Assembly (NCBI GenBank): GCA_016934315.1
Contig: JAFGSY010000013.1
Coordinates: 1 to 64,000 of the forward strand
Direction of reading: 5' to 3'
Source of the DNA: Candidatus Anaeroferrophillus wilburensis
GTDB lineage: Bacteria; Desulfobacterota; Anaeroferrophillalia; Anaeroferrophillales; Anaeroferrophillaceae
Length of the DNA: 64,000 nucleotides
Shown: piece after piece, positions 33,021 to 44,599 of the stretch
Numbering within the stretch: the stretch's first letter is position 1
How the letters are laid out: every line of letters begins with the position of its first letter
Notes under the pieces: generated by a model
What the model was told of the DNA's origin: nothing
The model's database searches: none
The model's input: the letters and a program-made list of their open reading frames with translations, nothing else
Position numbers and translations under genes: made by a program

Positions 33021-34089
33021 GGGAACCCTTTCCTGGCCGAGAGAGCACTCTGCCGCGCAGTTGACCACAAGCAGCGGTAATATCCGCCCCCTTACTCTTG
33101 CGGACGATAGTGGTCATACCATTCTGCAGAAGAATAGCCTGAAAAGCGGCAACCTGCTCATCGGACGGCCGTTTGAATGGCAGGTCCGGATGTTCGTTAA
33201 AAGGAATCAGGTTCACCTTGCTTTTCAGCGGAGCAAGCAACTGCACCAGACGGCGAGCATTGGCAGGCGAATCATTGATCCCCTGCAGGAGAATATACTC
33301 ATAGGTAATCCTGCTCCGGTTTTTTAAAGGATACCGACCGCAGGCAGCCAGCAAATCCCTTAAAGGATAACGTCGATTCACCGGCATGATCTGGCTGCGC
33401 ACTTCATCGGTGGTGGCATTGAGTGAAATTGCCAGACAGACTTCCACCTCCCTTCCAAGCCTTTCAATTTCCGGCACCAGGCCGCAGGTTGAAAGGGTGA
33501 TCCGCCGGGATGAAAACTGCAGCCCGTCATCATATTTCAATATCTCTACCGCGGAAGTTACCGCAGTGATGTTGTCCAGTGGCTCCCCCATCCCCATAAA
33601 GACAAGGTTGGATATACGCCTCTGATCCTGAACAGCTACATTTTGGGTCTGAACCACTTGATCAACAATTTCGGCAACCGTGAGATTTCTGACAAAACCC
33701 TGTTGTCCAGTCACACAAAAACGGCAGCCCTGGCGGCAACCAACCTGGGTGGAAAGACATAACGTCAAGCGCTCCTTCTCGGGAATCAATACCGCTTCAA
33801 CAGCATTGCCATCTGCCAGTTGGAAAAGAAATTTTTCCGTACCATCGGCGGCTTTTTCACGGGCCACACAGCTGAGTGAAACGATGCATGCCCGGTCCCG
33901 CAGCTGCGCACGAAAGGCGCGCGACAAATTGCTCATGGCATCAATATCGTCCACCCGTTGGAGATAAAGCCAACGGATAATCTGATCTGCCCGATACCGC
34001 TCTTTGCCCAAACCCACCAGAAGCTCAGCCAGCTGCTCTCTGGTCAGCCCCTTCAAGTTCAACTTCTGCTTGTCAACCATCATCACCAT
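32995..34089 (-). CDS. rlmN: 23S rRNA (adenine2503-C2)/tRNA (A37-C2) methyltransferase RlmN
   Basis: The 364-residue radical-SAM enzyme has the iron-sulfur motif CxxxCxxC in GCRQGCRFCVTGQQG. A conserved VFMGMGEPLDN and a C-terminal Cys region for the methylated-Cys intermediate are also present. The N-terminal accessory domain reads RADQIIRWLYLQRVDDIDAM. The length is usual. Several ATG codons lie close together at the start (34089, 34083, 34080) and none has a strong ribosome site. A promoter-like sequence lies 22 bp upstream. Confidence 0.95.
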   Translation of the reverse strand: MVMMVDKQKLNLKGLTREQLAELLVGLGKERYRADQIIRWLYLQRVDDIDAMSNLSRAFRAQLRDRACIVSLSCVAREKAADGTEKFLFQLADGNAVEAVLIPEKERLTLCLSTQVGCRQGCRFCVTGQQGFVRNLTVAEIVDQVVQTQNVAVQDQRRISNLVFMGMGEPLDNITAVTSAVEILKYDDGLQFSSRRITLSTCGLVPEIERLGREVEVCLAISLNATTDEVRSQIMPVNRRYPLRDLLAACGRYPLKNRSRITYEYILLQGINDSPANARRLVQLLAPLKSKVNLIPFNEHPDLPFKRPSDEQVAAFQAILLQNGMTTIVRKSKGADITAACGQLRGRVLSRPGKGSLTADNDGR

Positions 34090-34110
34090 ACAAAAAAGGA
34101 TATTAAAAAA

Positions 34111-34138
34111 AGAGTATCTTTTTACATAAATTGGTCAA
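34111..34138 (-). promoter_or_regulatory. candidate promoter of rlmN
   Basis: On the minus strand TTGACC (34133-34138), 16 bp and TACTCT (34111-34116) fit a sigma-70 promoter in an AT-rich stretch just before rlmN. Confidence 0.45.
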
Positions 34139-34574
34139 AAAAATTCTTTTTTTTCACTAAATGGGAGAAGGACTCCCACATCACGGGCAAAACCGCAGCT
34201 CAAAAGCAACAGGAATATCTTACCCCACCACCAGAAAAACATTGATATTCCAGATAGTTAGAAAACCATGGCAAAGAAAGATGAAAAAACCACCCTTAAG
34301 GCATCTATTTTGCAAATTCATACCCCTACAGAACAGGGTTGGGCAGTTTTTTCCCCACTTTCAGCAGTTGATACACGGGCAACAGCTGCAAAAAGCGTTG
34401 GAAATCGGATGGTACCGTAACGGCTCCGTATTCTCCTGGAGAGTGAGACGTACGCCTCCGTAACAAAGGTTGCAGCTTGACCAAGAAGATGGAGTTGTTG
34501 CGGAGGCAGTAGCAGATAACATCGGCCTAAAGCAGCCTGCCTAGCACCGTCATCGTCATAACAGGGACAATTTA
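34139..34574. other. intergenic region between rlmN and the GGDEF gene
   Basis: No credible gene is seen in this stretch. Its right third holds one copy of a dispersed repeat (34407-34508). The rest shows no feature I can name. Confidence 0.6.
34407..34508 (+). repeat. dispersed intergenic repeat, copy A
   Basis: Shares GGATGGyACCGTAACG at its left end and GTACGCC...CAAAGGTTrCAGCTTrAC, AAGAAGrTG and GTTGTT at its right end with copy B at 57822-57945, in the same orientation. The middle differs in length. In this copy GCCTCCGTAACAA and TTGTTGCGGAGGC form a 13-bp stem with one wobble pair around a 28-base loop. It may be a miniature element or an RNA-level structure. Confidence 0.7.
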
Positions 34575-36767
34575 ATGACAACAACATTTTTTTCTGAAGC
34601 GGAAATGGCATCATGCGCTCTGGATATCTCCCCCGATCTCACCAGTGAAACTTTACAGAAGAACACCAAAAGTGTCAATCTTCTCCTCAAAGCACCGATC
34701 TACTTTGCCACATCCTATGATAAAAATTTAACCATTGAAATGTTTGTCTCATTTGCCCGCAAGATCATTCCTTATAAAAAAATAGCCTTCTGCATGTGGG
34801 ATGAACCAACGAACAGTATGAATCTGGTTTTTCAGCGCGGTTTTACCGACCCCCAAGTCAATCTTTTAAAAACCCACGCCCCGTTTAGCACCTGGGTCCA
34901 TACATTTGAAAAGCCGCTGCTGATTAGAGAAATTGATGTTCAGCGACAAGACATCTTCCAAACCCTGGGATTTGCCGAAGCCTTGATCATTCCCGTTTCC
35001 TGGGAAGGCAAAATAAGGGGGGGCTGGCAATTGTTTGCCCCCAAGCCCAACACCTTTTCCCTCAATGACATCCAGCTCTTCTGGATTTTAACCATGCAAT
35101 GCGAGTTGATCTTCCAGAATCTGACCAAACGAGAACAAATACAAAAGCTGGCCATCGTTGATTCGCTCACCGGCCTCTATAACCGCCGGTTCTTTGACAG
35201 CCAGCTGAAAAAAGAGATCGACCGTTCCCAGCGGAACAACGCCCCCTTATCCCTGCTGATGATTGATATTGATGATTTCAAACATTTCAATGACCAGTAC
35301 AGCCACCAAGCGGGGGATTACGTTCTCAGGGAAATAGGTTCCATCTTGCCGGGCAATGCACGTACAGTCGACACCATCTGCCGCTATGGCGGCGAGGAAT
35401 TCAGCATCATTCTGCCAAGCACAGATCCGGTGGGGGCTTTTCTGATCAGCGAACGATTGAGGAAAGCGGCGGAAAGCCACTCGTATCTGATTGAACACAA
35501 TAAATATGTCCACCTGACGTTGAGTATCGGCATCGCCTGCTACCCGCAAATGGCAACAACAGACAGCGACTTAGTAAGGAAAGCCGATAACGCCCTCTAC
35601 GAAGCAAAACGCCTGGGCAAGAATCGCTCGATCATCTTCTCCCCCCAGATCACCACAACAAAACAGCTCGATGACAGCAAACAGGGAATCAGCATCGGCA
35701 CCGTTGATTTTTTTATGGAAGGCATCCGCTCACTGACCGATGTCAGTCGGCTGTTGACCTCCCTGATGCACATCATTTTTCCGAAGCTGGGGAAAATGGA
35801 AAGTCTCTACCTTGAAATCGACCGTAAAGACAGACATGCTTTTCTGGTCTCCGAATCGTGCCAGACCAACACCATGCTTTCTGAACCATACAAAAAAATC
35901 CCCCTTGCCACCCCGCTCCAGGGAGCGTCAACCGGCTGGGATACGTCAAAAGCATTGACACTGGAGGAAAAGCAGCAGCTCAGGAGCTTTCTTCCCGACA
36001 GCGCCTGCTACTCCTGGGAGAAAAGCATCTATCGTCATTGCCACCGGTTGAGCGCCAACCGCCAAGGCAGCCTATTCATCTTCCTTGATGAGGAGCACCA
36101 TGAACAGCAGCTATCCGATGCATACACCAACGACGGGTTCCGCTTTAACGAGATGATCTCCCTCATCTCTGAAGGCATCACCATGCATCAGCAACAACGG
36201 TCCTTCTGCCGTTTGGCAGCCCACAAGTTGATCGCTCTTTCGGAAACGGCACTACCCTATTTCAAGCACCACAGCTCCCAGGTTTCCCGGTTACTGACCG
36301 ATTTTGCCGAAGCTCTGGACCTCTCTGAAGATATGGCCAATACCCTGACTGATACGGCATATTTTTATGACCTTGGGTTAATAAGTATCAGCCATGATAT
36401 TTTGCTCAAAGATGCACCGCTCAACGCCAGAGAGCGAAAGATATGTGAGCAGCATCCCCTGCTCAGCTGGGAAATTGCTAAATTTTCACCCAAGGCCGTC
36501 GATCCGGATAAAAATGCCATCCTTCACCACCATGAATGTTTTGACGGCTCCGGCTACCCTGATCATCTTTCCGGCAGTGACATCCCCCTGACTGCCCGCA
36601 TCCTGGCACTGGCCGACACCTATGCCGCCATGACCTCCAGCAGGCCCTACCGGTCGGCGATGACTGCCAATCAGGCGCTTAAAGAAATAAGCAGTTTGGC
36701 GGGCAGTCGCTTTGATCCCGTCCTGACCCAAGAATTCTGCAGCCTGATAAAAGCCGGACACGCATAA
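34575..36767 (+). CDS. GAF-like/GGDEF diguanylate cyclase with degenerate HD-GYP domain
   Basis: The 730-residue protein looks cytoplasmic. A GAF-like sensor region (about 40-185) precedes a GGDEF domain with intact GGEEF at 272-276 and an inhibitory I-site RxxD at 263-266. It therefore should make c-di-GMP under product feedback. A second GAF-like stretch (about 375-540) leads to an HD-GYP-like domain. There the HD pair is Tyr598-Asp599 (YFYDLGL, with Leu for Lys of HDxGK), while HHHE (651-654), DGSGYP (657-662) and the late Asp681 remain. Loss of a metal-binding His suggests weak or no phosphodiesterase activity; it may bind c-di-GMP as a sensor instead. It stands alone, with repeat copy A 66 bp upstream. 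Confidence 0.87.
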   Translation: MTTTFFSEAEMASCALDISPDLTSETLQKNTKSVNLLLKAPIYFATSYDKNLTIEMFVSFARKIIPYKKIAFCMWDEPTNSMNLVFQRGFTDPQVNLLKTHAPFSTWVHTFEKPLLIREIDVQRQDIFQTLGFAEALIIPVSWEGKIRGGWQLFAPKPNTFSLNDIQLFWILTMQCELIFQNLTKREQIQKLAIVDSLTGLYNRRFFDSQLKKEIDRSQRNNAPLSLLMIDIDDFKHFNDQYSHQAGDYVLREIGSILPGNARTVDTICRYGGEEFSIILPSTDPVGAFLISERLRKAAESHSYLIEHNKYVHLTLSIGIACYPQMATTDSDLVRKADNALYEAKRLGKNRSIIFSPQITTTKQLDDSKQGISIGTVDFFMEGIRSLTDVSRLLTSLMHIIFPKLGKMESLYLEIDRKDRHAFLVSESCQTNTMLSEPYKKIPLATPLQGASTGWDTSKALTLEEKQQLRSFLPDSACYSWEKSIYRHCHRLSANRQGSLFIFLDEEHHEQQLSDAYTNDGFRFNEMISLISEGITMHQQQRSFCRLAAHKLIALSETALPYFKHHSSQVSRLLTDFAEALDLSEDMANTLTDTAYFYDLGLISISHDILLKDAPLNARERKICEQHPLLSWEIAKFSPKAVDPDKNAILHHHECFDGSGYPDHLSGSDIPLTARILALADTYAAMTSSRPYRSAMTANQALKEISSLAGSRFDPVLTQEFCSLIKAGHA

Positions 36768-36919
36768 ATACCAAAGATGGTAGGATAGTGAAGAAGATGG
36801 CGTTGCCGCCAATCCATCAAACATGGCTGGCTTGCCTGAGTACGGGGAGGGAGAAGAGAGAAAACTAGCGGCAGAAAATGAATCGTGGACGTTTTTCAGC
36901 AGTTGCTTGCTGAGATCAA

Positions 36920-38314
36920 CTATTTATTTTTAATCCATCGAGGATTGGAAAGATTATACTGCTTAACCTTGTAATTCATGACCCGCTTGCTGATTCCCAG
37001 CATTTTGGCCGCATCTTTCTGAATCCAGTTGCACATCTTCAGGGTTTCCACCACCAGAGCCTCTTCCATCTCCTTGAGTTGAATCCCTTCCGGCGGCATT
37101 TTCAAAGGCAGTGACTCTGAGGTTCTGGGCTCCATATCCTCCATAAAAAACAGGTCCTCCTGCTTGATCTCCGTTCCCTCGCACATCAAAACAGCCCGTT
37201 CAATACAATTTTCCAACTCCCGGACATTGCCGGGCCACTGATAACGCTGGAGAAGAGAAACTGCCCCTGGAGAAATCCCCCGGACATGTTTTTTAAGATC
37301 GCCGGAAAACTTTTTAAGAAAAAAGCTGGCCAGCAGCGGAATGTCATCTTTCCGCTCACGCAGGGAAGGAATCCTGATAGTAATGACATTCAGACGGAAA
37401 AAAAGATCTTCGCGAAACTGCTTATCCTGAACCGCCTGCGAAAGGTCTTTGTTGGTGGCTGAAAGGATGCGGACATCAACTTTAATGGTCCGATTTCCGC
37501 CAAGACGTTCAAATTCCTTCTCCTGAATAACCCGCAGAACCTTGGCTTGGGTGCTCAGGGTCATATCGCCGATCTCATCGAGGAACAAGGTTCCCCGATG
37601 GGCCTGTTCAAAACGGCCGATCCGCTGTTTCATCGCCCCCGTATAGGCTCCTTTTTCATGACCAAACAACTCGCTTTCAAGCAGGTTTTCATGCAAGGCG
37701 GCACAGTTTACCTTGACAAAACCGGATGACGAACGCTGGCTGGAATAGTGAACCGCCCCGGCCACCAGCTCTTTGCCAGTGCCGGTTTCCCCGGTAATTA
37801 AAACGCTGGCGTTACTCCGCGACACCTTCTTCAAGGTGGCAAAGACTTTTTTAACGCTGGCACTTTGACCAATAAAGTTATCAAAGTTATAGATAACATT
37901 GCGCTCACCCCGAAGATAGGTAAGCTCATGCTCATAGTCACGAACCCGCAGGCCATTGACAACCCGCAGCTGCATCTCCTCAATGGAAAATGGTTTCTGA
38001 AGGTAGTCAAAGGCACCAAGCTTCATCGCCTCAACCGCACTTTCCACCGTCCCGTAACCGGTCATAATAATCACCACGGTGGTTGCATTGAGCTTCTTAG
38101 CCTCCTTAAGGACATCAAGGCCACCAACCTTTGGCATCTTGATGTCGGTAATCACCACGTCGTAGTTGGTTTTCACCAGGCAATCGACTGCCTGCATACC
38201 ATCTTCGGCCTGGTCCACCAGAAAACCATCGGCATGAAACACCGCCGCCAGGCTCTCGCGCAAAGAACTATTGTCATCAACAACTAAAATACTGCCTCGG
38301 CCGCTGCCAGACAT
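36920..38314 (-). CDS. NtrC-family sigma-54-dependent response regulator
   Basis: The 464-residue three-domain activator begins with a receiver with phospho-accepting Asp in VVITDIKMPKVGG. The AAA+ domain has Walker A GETGTGKE, the sigma-54 loop GAYTGA (Tyr for the usual Phe, a tolerated variant) and Walker B GTLFLDEIGDM. A Fis-type helix-turn-helix follows (WIQKDAAKMLGISKRVMNYK). It would open RpoN promoters when phosphorylated. No cognate kinase gene is adjacent, so it is an orphan regulator. The start at 38314 (MSGSGRGS) is chosen from family alignment and a GGTGGG upstream; the frame is open to 38389. The only sigma-54 promoter recognised in this window is that of pilA, but a link is not shown. 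Confidence 0.9.
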   Translation of the reverse strand: MSGSGRGSILVVDDNSSLRESLAAVFHADGFLVDQAEDGMQAVDCLVKTNYDVVITDIKMPKVGGLDVLKEAKKLNATTVVIIMTGYGTVESAVEAMKLGAFDYLQKPFSIEEMQLRVVNGLRVRDYEHELTYLRGERNVIYNFDNFIGQSASVKKVFATLKKVSRSNASVLITGETGTGKELVAGAVHYSSQRSSSGFVKVNCAALHENLLESELFGHEKGAYTGAMKQRIGRFEQAHRGTLFLDEIGDMTLSTQAKVLRVIQEKEFERLGGNRTIKVDVRILSATNKDLSQAVQDKQFREDLFFRLNVITIRIPSLRERKDDIPLLASFFLKKFSGDLKKHVRGISPGAVSLLQRYQWPGNVRELENCIERAVLMCEGTEIKQEDLFFMEDMEPRTSESLPLKMPPEGIQLKEMEEALVVETLKMCNWIQKDAAKMLGISKRVMNYKVKQYNLSNPRWIKNK

Positions 38315-38447
38315 GGGACCCACCGCCAGTGAAAGCTCTGTATAAGTAACCCTACCCCCCGATCTGCACAGGCAGACCAGAGCCGCCAACTATAGGCTAA
38401 TTGGCAAAGAGCATAGCACAGGATTTCAAAATTGTAAAGGACACAGC

Positions 38448-39998
38448 CTATTCCCACTCAATGGTTCCAGGAGGCTTGGAAGAAATATCATACACCACCC
38501 GATTAACCCCGTGTACTTCATTGATAATCCGGTTGGAAATTTTTTCCAACAAATCGTGGGGGAGCCGGGCCCAATCAGCGGTCATACCATCAATGCTGGT
38601 TACCGCCCTGATGGCAATCACCTGCTCATAGGTCCGCTCATCACCCATCACCCCAACGGTTTTGACCGGCACCAGGACCGCAAAAGACTGCCAGACGTCG
38701 TTATAGAGACCGGCCTTGACAATTTCATCCAGGACAACGGCATCCGCTTCCCTGAGAATCGTCAGGCGCTCCGGTGTAACCGCACCGATAATCCGAATGG
38801 CCAGGCCGGGGCCGGGGAACGGCTGGCGATTGATCATCTTTACCGGCAAGCCCAACTCGCGGCCTACCTCCCGGCCCTCATCCTTGAACAGTTCCCGCAA
38901 CGGCTCTATTAAAGCCATTTTCATCCGCTCAGGCAAGCCCCCCACATTATGGTGACTCTTAATCACCGCCGATGGGCCTTTAAAGGAGACACTCTCGATA
39001 ACATCAGGATAAAGGGTTCCCTGAGCCAGAAAGCGGATCTCCCCCAATTTTGCCGCTTCATCTTCAAAAACCCGAATAAATTCATTGCCGATAATTTTCC
39101 GCTTCTCTTCCGGATCAGTCACCCCGGCCAACCTGTCCAAAAATTGTTCACTGGCATCCACATAGTGCAGGTTCAGCTTGAATTTGCCGCGGAACAACTC
39201 CTGGACCTCAGCAGCCTCATCCCGGCGCAAGACACCATTATTGACAAAAATACAGATTAACTGATCACCGATAGCCCGGTGGAGCAGGAGGGCCACCACC
39301 GATGAGTCAACCCCGCCGCTGAGCCCCAGGATAACCCGTTCTTTACCGACCCGCTGTCTGACCTCAGCAATACTGCTGTCAATAAACGATTGCATCGTCC
39401 ACCAGCCATGGCAGCCGCAAATGGAAAAAACAAAATTATCCAGTATCTGTCTGCCATTGGGAGTGTGGATAACTTCAGGATGGAACTGTACCCCCCAGAG
39501 CCGCCGGCTCACGTTGGAAATAGCCGCAATTGGCGCATTGTTGGTTTCCCCGATGACCGTAAAGCCAGATGGCAGGCGACTTACCTTGTCTCCATGACTC
39601 ATCCAGACCTGCTGCGGAAAAGCAAGACCTTCGAAAAGCAGGTCATGGGTTACCAGCCCCAATTCCGCTTTGCCATATTCACGCTGCTGGGTTTTTTCGA
39701 CCAGGCCGCCAAGCTGGCTCACCATCTCCTGCATCCCGTAACAGATACCCAGAACCGGGATGCCAAGGGAAAGAAGTTCAGCCTCACTATGGGGAGCATC
39801 ATCACCATAGGTGCTGGCCGGCCCACCAGAAAGGATAATCCCCTGGGGAGCAAAATCCTGCACCTGTTTCAAAGAAATATGGAAGGGATGAATTTCGCAG
39901 TATACCTTGCTTTCGCGAATCCTACGGGCAATAAGCTGGCTGTACTGGGAACCAAAGTCTAAAATAAGAATTTTCTCTGCATGAAGATCCGGCTGCAT
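38448..39998 (-). CDS. guaA: GMP synthase (glutamine-hydrolysing)
   Basis: The 516-residue enzyme makes GMP from XMP, ATP and glutamine. The N-terminal class I amidotransferase has the catalytic Cys in LGICYGMQ and His/Glu in FHPEVIHT. The synthetase part has the PP-loop [10 protein letters not shown], and the C-terminal dimerisation domain ends in KPPGTIEWE, the expected conserved C-terminus. guaB lies 162 bp upstream on the same strand and supplies XMP. The gap holds an AGCAGT/ACTGCT inverted repeat but no gene. Confidence 0.97.
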   Translation of the reverse strand: MQPDLHAEKILILDFGSQYSQLIARRIRESKVYCEIHPFHISLKQVQDFAPQGIILSGGPASTYGDDAPHSEAELLSLGIPVLGICYGMQEMVSQLGGLVEKTQQREYGKAELGLVTHDLLFEGLAFPQQVWMSHGDKVSRLPSGFTVIGETNNAPIAAISNVSRRLWGVQFHPEVIHTPNGRQILDNFVFSICGCHGWWTMQSFIDSSIAEVRQRVGKERVILGLSGGVDSSVVALLLHRAIGDQLICIFVNNGVLRRDEAAEVQELFRGKFKLNLHYVDASEQFLDRLAGVTDPEEKRKIIGNEFIRVFEDEAAKLGEIRFLAQGTLYPDVIESVSFKGPSAVIKSHHNVGGLPERMKMALIEPLRELFKDEGREVGRELGLPVKMINRQPFPGPGLAIRIIGAVTPERLTILREADAVVLDEIVKAGLYNDVWQSFAVLVPVKTVGVMGDERTYEQVIAIRAVTSIDGMTADWARLPHDLLEKISNRIINEVHGVNRVVYDISSKPPGTIEWE

Positions 39999-40160
39999 TG
40001 CACCACCTGTTGGGAGGGTTGTAAGCCACCCCGGGCTTCTGGAAAAATTATTTTTTCATATCTGGCATTCAGCTCTACGATACAAAACAAAAGGGCCGTA
40101 GACATTATGAGAGCAGTAAGCCGACGCTAGTATTCGCTGGGGGCACTGCTACGTTTCCTC

Positions 40161-41636
<1,476 letters not shown>

Positions 41637-42575
41637 TCAACATTCCATCAATAAAAACTTTTCCGCCATGGCAACCTCTTCCTTGCTGCCGATATAGACG
41701 GGACACCGCTGATCAAGATGTTCGGGAACCACATCGAGAATAGGCATAGACCCGGTGCTGGCTGCACCACCGGCCTGTTCAACGAGAAAGGCCATGGGAT
41801 TGAGTTCAAAGGGAAGTCGAAGTTTCCCCTGCAGACTGCCGGTGGTTGCCGGGTACATGAAGATCCCCGAACCCTTTAACAGAACCTGATTAATGTCAGG
41901 AACAAAACCACCACTATAGCGCAGCTTGTAGCCGCTTTCCTCGAGATAGGCAACAAACTTCTGATGGCCGGGGATATAGTCCTTATGCAAGCCGCCCGGG
42001 CTGTAAAGTTTCCCTTTCGGTTTCAGGGAAATATTCTCTCGGGTCATGGTAAATTCACCCAAGCTGTTCAGGGTAAACTCATAGACCCCTTTGCCGGCCG
42101 AGTACACCAGGGTCGTTCTTGGTCCGTAAACAACATACATGGCACCGACCTGTTCGCGACCTGGCCGCAGGGGATCATCACCGGGGTAGATTGAAACAAT
42201 CGTCCCGACTGCCAGATTCACATCGACCAGTGATGAACCATCCAAAGGATCATAACAAACAGAATACTGCCGTAATTTCCCCTGTCGCTCAAAAATGATA
42301 ATTTCACTCTGCTCCTCGGAAACAATTTTACTGACTCTGCCCGTATGATCAAGGCGATCTTTGATAATTTCATCGGCAAGAACATCAAGGGCCAACTGTT
42401 CTTCCCCATAGAGGTTGCTGGTTCCCGCCAAGCCCAAATCACCGGTCCGCATGGCATGGTTAATATATTTCGAAGCCACCCCCACTTCATAGATGATACT
42501 TGCCAGGCCCATTTCCACCCCGCATCCCATCAGGTGGTTCCAAAGCCCCCTCTTTACATGTTTTCGATCACTCAT
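41637..42575 (-). CDS. fbp: fructose-1,6-bisphosphatase, class I
   Basis: The 312-residue protein removes the 1-phosphate from fructose 1,6-bisphosphate in gluconeogenesis. The metal and phosphate site YDPLDGSSLVDVNLAVG and the late substrate-binding KLRYSGGFVPDINQVL are present, and the C-terminal EQAGGAAS motif is conserved. The length is usual. The start MSDRKHVKRG at 42575 has GGTG nearby; an ATG 9 bp earlier is also possible. It ends 18 bp before the guaB start, so the two are probably co-transcribed. Confidence 0.94.
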   Translation of the reverse strand: MSDRKHVKRGLWNHLMGCGVEMGLASIIYEVGVASKYINHAMRTGDLGLAGTSNLYGEEQLALDVLADEIIKDRLDHTGRVSKIVSEEQSEIIIFERQGKLRQYSVCYDPLDGSSLVDVNLAVGTIVSIYPGDDPLRPGREQVGAMYVVYGPRTTLVYSAGKGVYEFTLNSLGEFTMTRENISLKPKGKLYSPGGLHKDYIPGHQKFVAYLEESGYKLRYSGGFVPDINQVLLKGSGIFMYPATTGSLQGKLRLPFELNPMAFLVEQAGGAASTGSMPILDVVPEHLDQRCPVYIGSKEEVAMAEKFLLMEC

Positions 42576-42664
42576 GGTCACCATTTCCCTTTCTTTATGG
42601 GTAAAACATCCTGCCGACCGCCATCTTCAAACAGCTATCTGCACCAGCAGACTCACCTGCCACA

Positions 42665-44449
42665 TCAGGGACGAAAAGCTGCCAGTTTGCTTTCATCGAT
42701 ATACGATTTAATCCCGGCAGCAATCCCTTCAGCCACTTTCTGTCGATAGGCATCTGAATTAAGCCTCTTTTCCTCAATTTTATTGGAAACAAATGAGGCT
42801 TCCACCAGGATACTGGGCATCTGAGCCCCAATCAAAACATAGAACGGAGCCTGTTTTACCCCCAGGTCATGCACATTCTGATATTTCCGCCGCAAGTGGT
42901 GCACCAGATTATCCTGGACCGTGCGGGCCAAGCGACTGGATTCATTTATTTTTGAGTTGCGCATCAGGTCATTGAGGATCAATTGCAGATCACTGATCTT
43001 CTTGGTGGATGTGGCATTCTCAAGGGCGGCCAGTTCCATCGCATCATTATCGGTGGCCAGGTTGAGAAAATAGGTTTCAACTCCTTGAGCTTTCCGGTTG
43101 CGGCTGGCATTGACATGGACCGAAACAAAAAGATCGGCTTTTTTGGTATTGGCGATCACCGTCCGCTCCTCCAGCGGCAGAAAACAGTCATGGTCACGGG
43201 TCAATTCAACCCGACAATCCATCAGTTTCTGCAGTTCTTGCTGCAGTTTCCGCGAGATATCCAGCACAAGATCTTTTTCCTTCACCCCCCGGGGGCCGAC
43301 AGCACCGGGATCCTTGCCGCCATGACCGGGATCAATAATGATGGTTCCAATGCCTAAACCCAGCTGTTGGGCCAAAGAAAGCTGATCAGCCGTAGGGACA
43401 CTCTGCTCACCGGGTGAACCCGCCTGCATCTGTGTCTTTCCCTTCGCCACCCTCTCTGCAGCCCGGTCACCAATCACATCAACGACAATACGGGATGGAT
43501 TGCTTAAATCAAAAATCTTATAATCTTCGATGGAATCAAGGTAGATGACGGTCCGGACGGTTTGTTTGTCGAACTGGGCCACCTTCACCTGTTTCAAAAT
43601 CCCGTCATTAATGGGGATGGTACGGCTGGCACCGCTGATAAATGAGTTTTTCAGATCCAGATAGATGGACTTGATCCTATCCCGCTCCTTTTCATGTTTC
43701 AACACCCCTTTGGAGTAGGAAACTTCATGGTCAAGGTCAATCACCACCCTGGTATAGGTCGGCGACGACCAGTAGCGAATATTGTCAACCCGGGCCTTGC
43801 CGGCGAGCTTACCGTTTTCGCGCGGATCGTCAGGGCGATAAACATCCGTACCGCCAACCGGGCAGGCTTCGGCAGCCGGCTTGGCCACCGGCGGTGCCGC
43901 TGTCAGCCGGGCTTTGGCCTTGCCAACCATATCTCCCTGGGGAAAATCCTGGATAATCTGTCGGAGAGCCGCCCGTGAGCGCTCCACCTGACCAAGTTTC
44001 TCCTCGGTGGTCGCCAGATGATAGAGGGCATCGTCGGCCAGGCGGCTCTGGCCATAATCAGCAACAATCTTTCGGTATAGACTGCCGGCCTGCTGCAAAT
44101 CGGCATCCCAGCCGGAGTAGTTATACAAGGATGAGTAGAGGCGGGCAGCAAGGAAGAGGGCATCATCGGCCCGGTCTGACTGGGGATAAGTCTGGTGAAT
44201 GCCGGTAAATTTCGCAATCAGTTTAGTCCAGTTTTTCCGTTTACCCCACAGTTTCTTATCGGCATTAAACTGCCGGTAGTCTTTTTTCGCCTGCCTGTAT
44301 GCTTGCTCAGCAGTCGTTGTGTCAGTTGGCGGGGGACCAGCCGCCACGGCACCGGTCGTCAGGATGACCTGCACCAGCAGCAAAACAGCTGCTGATAGAA
44401 AAACCGTTCGCCGCCAACCATGTTTTTTTGCCGCCACGTACATTATCAT
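42665..44449 (-). CDS. amiC: N-acetylmuramoyl-L-alanine amidase (AmiC-type, TPR-AMIN-Amidase_3)
   Basis: The 594-residue exported protein has a signal peptide (TVFLSAAVLLLVQVILTTGA) and a tetratricopeptide-like region (about 50-165). An AMIN domain (about 190-310) targets septal peptidoglycan, and a C-terminal zinc amidase has catalytic motifs IIIDPGHGGKDPGA, FVSVHVNAS and SILVEASFVSN. It would cut stem peptides from glycan strands when daughter cells separate. Such amidases are held inactive until an EnvC- or NlpD-type activator binds. An EnvC-like gene with ftsEX lies at 50139-52987. The TPR extension before AMIN is an addition to the E. coli layout. The start may be at 44449 or 44443; neither has a strong ribosome site. 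Confidence 0.93.
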   Translation of the reverse strand: MIMYVAAKKHGWRRTVFLSAAVLLLVQVILTTGAVAAGPPPTDTTTAEQAYRQAKKDYRQFNADKKLWGKRKNWTKLIAKFTGIHQTYPQSDRADDALFLAARLYSSLYNYSGWDADLQQAGSLYRKIVADYGQSRLADDALYHLATTEEKLGQVERSRAALRQIIQDFPQGDMVGKAKARLTAAPPVAKPAAEACPVGGTDVYRPDDPRENGKLAGKARVDNIRYWSSPTYTRVVIDLDHEVSYSKGVLKHEKERDRIKSIYLDLKNSFISGASRTIPINDGILKQVKVAQFDKQTVRTVIYLDSIEDYKIFDLSNPSRIVVDVIGDRAAERVAKGKTQMQAGSPGEQSVPTADQLSLAQQLGLGIGTIIIDPGHGGKDPGAVGPRGVKEKDLVLDISRKLQQELQKLMDCRVELTRDHDCFLPLEERTVIANTKKADLFVSVHVNASRNRKAQGVETYFLNLATDNDAMELAALENATSTKKISDLQLILNDLMRNSKINESSRLARTVQDNLVHHLRRKYQNVHDLGVKQAPFYVLIGAQMPSILVEASFVSNKIEEKRLNSDAYRQKVAEGIAAGIKSYIDESKLAAFRP

Positions 44450-44599
44450 ACATCAACCATAGCAGTTATCGACCCAACAGTGAGCATCTTCAATGCCCTG
44501 AAGCCATTAGGGGGCTGGCAACATGGCTTCACCTGACCGGATGAACATACATGGAGCCAGGCTCCAGTCGGCTGTCTGTTAATGACCGCTCACGGATAG

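Noticed and set aside
36790-36830. Possible third copy of the dispersed repeat after the GGDEF gene
   Set aside because: Only GAAGAAGATGGCGTTG resembles the tail of the other copies; too short to separate from chance.
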